NCBI RefSeq assembly: GCF_000350225.1
Contig: NW_005179035.1
Coordinates: forward strand, 124,001-188,000
Length of the DNA: 64,000 bases
Direction of reading: 5' to 3'
DNA from: Chondrus crispus
Lineage: Eukaryota; Rhodophyta; Florideophyceae; Gigartinales; Gigartinaceae
Below the pieces are notes generated by a model. It made no database searches, was not told the origin of the DNA, and saw nothing but the letters and a program-made list of their open reading frames with translations. Of the stretch, positions 61,084 through 64,000 are shown piece by piece. Made by a program: the position numbers and the translations under genes. Every line of letters starts with the position of its first letter. Within the stretch, counting starts at the first letter, position 1.

Positions 61084-61739
61084 ATGCACGGTCGACGAGG
61101 TGCAGAGCTGCTCGAAGAGCTCCGCAAGACAAAATGGCTACCACCTTATAGCGTACGTACCCTCTACAACCTCTACTTCCTTGTCCCTCCCCGACTCCTG
61201 TTCTCATCCTAACCTAATTTTTTCCTCCTCCGCAGGAATCCGGTATCCGTCAAATCGCCGCTGAAATCAAGGAACTCCTGGAGCCCTTTCTCGAAATCAT
61301 CACGGCTCACCGTGCCTCTCTCCAGAACGACCCGCGCTACATCTCTGGCGTCGTCGTCTTCTACCGCAGCGTGCAGCGCAACAAGCGCTGCGCCCTTGCC
61401 TACTTGATGAACCGCCTCCGTCGCATCGTCGCCTTCCGCTGGCTCTTCGGCCAGGCGGCCCCCGCCCGGCTGGACCAAAACTTGTCGGGCGCCGAGCGCC
61501 AGTTCTTGTTGAAGTATAACGCCCTGCTGGGGGAGTACTGCGACGCCGTCGGCTTGGATTTGACAGCAGATCAGAGCCCGCCGAGGGACTTGTATGTCGA
61601 GGTACGGGTGATTGCCGATTGCGGAGATATCCTGACAGAGGCTGGGCCCGTCGCGTTGAAGCCGGGCACCGCCCACTTTTTGAAGAGGACCGATGTGGAG
61701 CACCTTATTCGACAGGGCAGCTTACAACACATTTTGTGA
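61084..61739 (+). CDS. GINS1: GINS complex subunit PSF1, two exons
   Basis: Exon 1 is 61084-61152 and exon 2 is 61236-61739; the intron is 83 nt (GTACGT...CCGCAG, branch CCTAACC), phase 0. The protein starts MHGRRGAELLEELRKTKWLP, then IRQIAAEI, RSVQRNKRCALAYLMNRLRR (the conserved RNKRCxxAYxxxRLxxI helix), LSGAERQFLLKYNALLGEYC, SPPRDLYVEVRVIADCGDI and ends HLIRQGSLQHIL. 190 aa against about 196 in animals. GINS (Sld5-Psf1-Psf2-Psf3) joins CDC45 and MCM to form the replicative helicase. Confidence 0.95.
61153..61235 (+). other. Intron of PSF1
   Basis: 83 nt, GTACGT donor, CCTAACC branch site about 25 nt from the CCGCAG acceptor. Removing it joins LPPYS to ESGIRQ. Confidence 0.85.
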
Positions 61740-61980
61740 AGGTGCTCCATTGTTGTGCACTGGGGGCGAGCAACAGCTTTTTCATCGTTGGGTTGGTTTG
61801 TTTGTGTATATAATCTATTCTTGTTTTCAGAATTCGATTCCTTGTGGTTTTATTTATGTTAGTGCGGTCGGGATGCGAAAACCATGCCATGAAGCAGCTT
61901 CCTTCGACTGCCTAGGTAGGGATCGAGAGTCAGTATCTAAATTTGCATGTGGTAAGCCACCTCATCCACTCCGTCGACCA

Positions 61981-63174
61981 TTACCCACGCCTCGTCTTTG
62001 TCTCCGTGTATGCCCCCCTACACTCGGGATACTTGCGCAACTTGTTTTCGAAGAGCCTCTCCGCAAACTGATACAGCTCAACATCTGCACTCTCCGCCCT
62101 TAGCACGGCACCTTTCACAGTTTCGCTCATCGCCTCAATCTTCTGCTTGGTCTCCCCCCTTTCATTTTCCCTATTCCTAACCACCTTCTCTGGTCGCATG
62201 GCAAACTCCCTCGCCAATTTCCTCTCTCTCCCACATGCGGCGTTAAGAATTCTCGCTAGCACACACACGCTCTCTGCATACCTCTCCTGCAACCCGACAA
62301 AGAAGAAGCGGTCTATCAAGTTATGCTTCGCAGCCCTCAGCGCTGCGCGCGCCGCAAAGCTATCCAAATCCACAAACCGGGCGCGCAAGTCCGTTGCCAG
62401 CTCCCCGGCCCGCACGTCTGTCGCCAAACGCTTGGTCATGTAGTTGCGGTTGCGCTCCACCAAGTACCGCGTCATGCTACGCTTCCCAGGCTTGCCGCGC
62501 TCAAAATGGATAAAGTGACTGACCTTTCGGGCAAGGGGATGCCGCACGAACGTAAAGTATCTAACATCGCGGTCTGGAAACAGCGAGTGCGCCCCGACAA
62601 ACTGGTGCCCCATCACAAGGTCAATCTCAGCTCTCTTGTGCGATGGTAGGGCTGCCAGTACGTCCAGATTACAGTCGAGCCCCTTGCCCATGCGCTTAGT
62701 CCGATGGAACCACCAGGCGGACAGCAGCCCATCTCCTGACGTGGCATGACAAGTATGGTGTAGCCCCAGCCCGTTCCGCTTCGCAAATGAGAATAGAGAC
62801 GTCTTGAGGCTATTTCCACCTGTCTTATGGAGATGAAGGAAGACGTAGAGCGGCTTATTGTGGTGCTGGGCAGCGGCGGCCGCGGCGCAGGAGAGGGGGT
62901 GGTGCGAGCGTGACAGGGCGCCAGGCTCCTCCGGAAGCATGCGCAAGGACTCAGGTATCCTTGACGAGTGACGTGAGGCGATGAAATTGCAGAAGAGCAA
63001 TCCGGAGGCGACAAGGAGGAGAAGAATGGGGAGCTGAGACCTGTACATGAAGCGAAGCGAGTACGGGGGTGAGCCCTTAAGCGGATATCTACGGGAGGAC
63101 GACTGGCGGGAGAGGGACTTCATGTCCAGCAGTACATGTCGCGGGCTTGAGGCGAGCGGTAGCGGAGAATACAT
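61981..63174 (-). CDS. Carbohydrate sulfotransferase-like type II membrane protein
   Basis: A short cytosolic N-terminus, one hydrophobic anchor (residues about 47-65, LPILLLLVASGLLFCNFI), then a lumenal domain. The 5'-phosphosulfate site is VFLHLHKTGGNSLKTSL (about 111-127) and the 3'-phosphate site is RYFTFVRHPLARKVSHFI (about 205-222). These are the PAPS-binding loops of membrane sulfotransferases of the carbohydrate (Sulfotransfer_2) type, acting in the Golgi. 397 aa from ATG 63174; ATGs at 63123 and 63048 are alternatives, and 63048 would put the anchor at the very N-terminus. In a red alga such enzymes may sulphate cell-wall galactans, but the substrate is not shown by the sequence. No intron. 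Confidence 0.85.
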   Translation of the reverse strand: MYSPLPLASSPRHVLLDMKSLSRQSSSRRYPLKGSPPYSLRFMYRSQLPILLLLVASGLLFCNFIASRHSSRIPESLRMLPEEPGALSRSHHPLSCAAAAAAQHHNKPLYVFLHLHKTGGNSLKTSLFSFAKRNGLGLHHTCHATSGDGLLSAWWFHRTKRMGKGLDCNLDVLAALPSHKRAEIDLVMGHQFVGAHSLFPDRDVRYFTFVRHPLARKVSHFIHFERGKPGKRSMTRYLVERNRNYMTKRLATDVRAGELATDLRARFVDLDSFAARAALRAAKHNLIDRFFFVGLQERYAESVCVLARILNAACGRERKLAREFAMRPEKVVRNRENERGETKQKIEAMSETVKGAVLRAESADVELYQFAERLFENKLRKYPECRGAYTETKTRRG

Positions 63175-63483
63175 GTGGAATTGGGAAGACGACTTCAGGT
63201 TTGCATTACCGACGGTGAGAATGAAAAACGAAGCGTCAGCAAGTACAGAGATTGCTCACTTCCAATTGAGCCGCACTGCTGAGTTCTGATTGGTTGTTTC
63301 GAAATTACACGAGACGTATCACACCGTCCGAGAGATTGAGATCCGTTACTGTAACAGATTCTGTTGCCTTCTGGGCTCCCCTAGCATACAGTACCCTTGG
63401 TACACCACTCCCCCACCAGCAGACCTCTTCGCAAACTGCAACTCCATGACAACGCTTCCCTCTCCCTCGTCTGCCTTCTCGCC
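63175..63483. promoter_or_regulatory. Divergent promoter, sulfotransferase / ankyrin gene
   Basis: 309 bp between divergent ATGs. A CCAAT box on the minus strand (ATTGG 63289-63293) lies near the middle. Both genes probably share this region. Confidence 0.5.
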
Positions 63484-64000
63484 ATGAAGGCCCCCTCCCC
63501 CCCAATCCGTGTCCCGACCGAAGCGGAGCTCGAGCAGTCCACCCCTTCGGAGCTGCTCCTCCTCTCGGCCACCCTCGGTCGCACCGACCTCGCCGTCTCC
63601 GCCCTGCGCGCGGGCGCGGCCGTCGACGACGTCGTCCCCTCCTCGTCTTCGCACGCCCGCACTGCTCTGCACGCCGCGCTCTCCGGGGGCCATGTCGACG
63701 TCGCACGCGCGTTGTTGGCGGCCGGCGCGTCGCTGACGAAGCACGACGCAGGCGGGGAGACCCCTATCGCCGTCGCCGCTGAGGATGAGGCTGTGCAGAC
63801 GGCGCTCTCCGCCCATGTGTGCCAACGCGCCGCTGCGGGAGATTCCCATGCCATCGCCGAAGCGATCGCCGCGGGTATGGATGTAGGAAAGACCGATGGA
63901 TCTCCAGCGGTCAATACGCCGCTGCACTGGGCGGCCGCGTTTGGTCAGGTTTCGGCTGTTCGTGTGCTATTGCAGGCGGGAGTTGATGTTGATGCCGCGA
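63484..64000 (+). CDS. Ankyrin-repeat protein (5' part, runs off window)
   Basis: From ATG 63484 the frame is open to the end of the window (172 codons). Repeats: LLLSATLGRTDLAVSALRAG (degenerate), RTALHAALSGGHVDVARALL followed by AAGASLTKHD, GETPIAVAAEDEAVQTALSA, then NTPLHWAAAFGQVSAVRVLL followed by QAGVDVDAA. The G-TPLHxAAxxGxxxxVxxLLxxGA pattern is typical of ankyrin repeats, which bind proteins. The C-terminal domain that would tell the function is outside. No signal peptide. A short C/T-rich leader precedes it. Confidence 0.85.
   Translation, partial: MKAPSPPIRVPTEAELEQSTPSELLLLSATLGRTDLAVSALRAGAAVDDVVPSSSSHARTALHAALSGGHVDVARALLAAGASLTKHDAGGETPIAVAAEDEAVQTALSAHVCQRAAAGDSHAIAEAIAAGMDVGKTDGSPAVNTPLHWAAAFGQVSAVRVLLQAGVDVDAA

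Noticed and set aside
1-64000. CRISPR arrays, bacterial operons, phage or organelle origin
   Set aside because: No spaced short repeats, spliceosomal introns are present, and the genes are nuclear eukaryotic ones.

Overview
The window is eukaryotic nuclear DNA, most probably from a multicellular red alga (a florideophyte such as Chondrus). This is an inference. It rests on compact genes with no or one short intron (67-134 nt, GT...AG), products with plastid-transit-like N-termini, a Golgi-type sulfotransferase, fragments of a class II trehalose-phosphate synthase and of a PTEN-C2-FH2 formin, and gene islands separated by long stretches of transposons. No prokaryotic operon, rRNA gene, convincing tRNA or CRISPR array was seen.

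Positions 1-45.2 kb are a nested transposon block. Element A, a Ty3/gypsy chromovirus-type retrotransposon, enters from the left edge: gag-pol up to 4404, then a 4.4-kb segment with a large antisense gene (8835-6209), then an LTR (8891-9587). Element B, a second copy, follows: gag (10383-11404 and 17519-18376), pol (34437-38733), the same antisense segment (43287-40709) and its own LTR (43343-44005). B is split by two insertions whose removal restores its reading frame. One is a 6.1-kb CACTA-like element (11405-17518) with an intact 381-codon ORF and a DEG-protease fragment. The other is a 16.06-kb element (18377-34436) with AACAG...CTGTT ends and a CCCG(A) target duplication.

The 16-kb element has at its centre a divergent pair of decayed genes. 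One encodes a DUF7869-type protein. The other encodes a ParB-like domain joined to an N4/N6-type DNA methyltransferase and a Cys/His finger, and is cut by a solo Ty3 LTR (27291-27985). Around the pair lie pieces of host genes: trehalose-phosphate synthase and an RRM protein (both duplicated as 1.45-kb inverted arms), a WD40 protein, a formin, a TTG1/DCAF7-like protein and possibly MSH6. Element B's right LTR abuts a truncated Ty1/copia gag-protease.

Positions 46-64 kb are a host gene island with alternating orientation: a pKIWI502-like plastid oxidoreductase (+), a plastid protein of unknown function (-), NOT4/CNOT4 (+), exportin-4 (-), mitochondrial inner-membrane peptidase IMP1 (+), URM1 (-), GINS subunit PSF1 (+), a carbohydrate sulfotransferase (-) and an ankyrin-repeat protein (+, runs off the end). 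Neighbours converge with 36-791 bp between stops or diverge from short shared promoter regions.

The most unusual items are the antisense gene conserved in both Ty3 copies and bracketed by a duplicated 34-bp hairpin/polypurine motif, and the ParB-methyltransferase plus DUF7869 gene pair inside a gene-capturing transposon.
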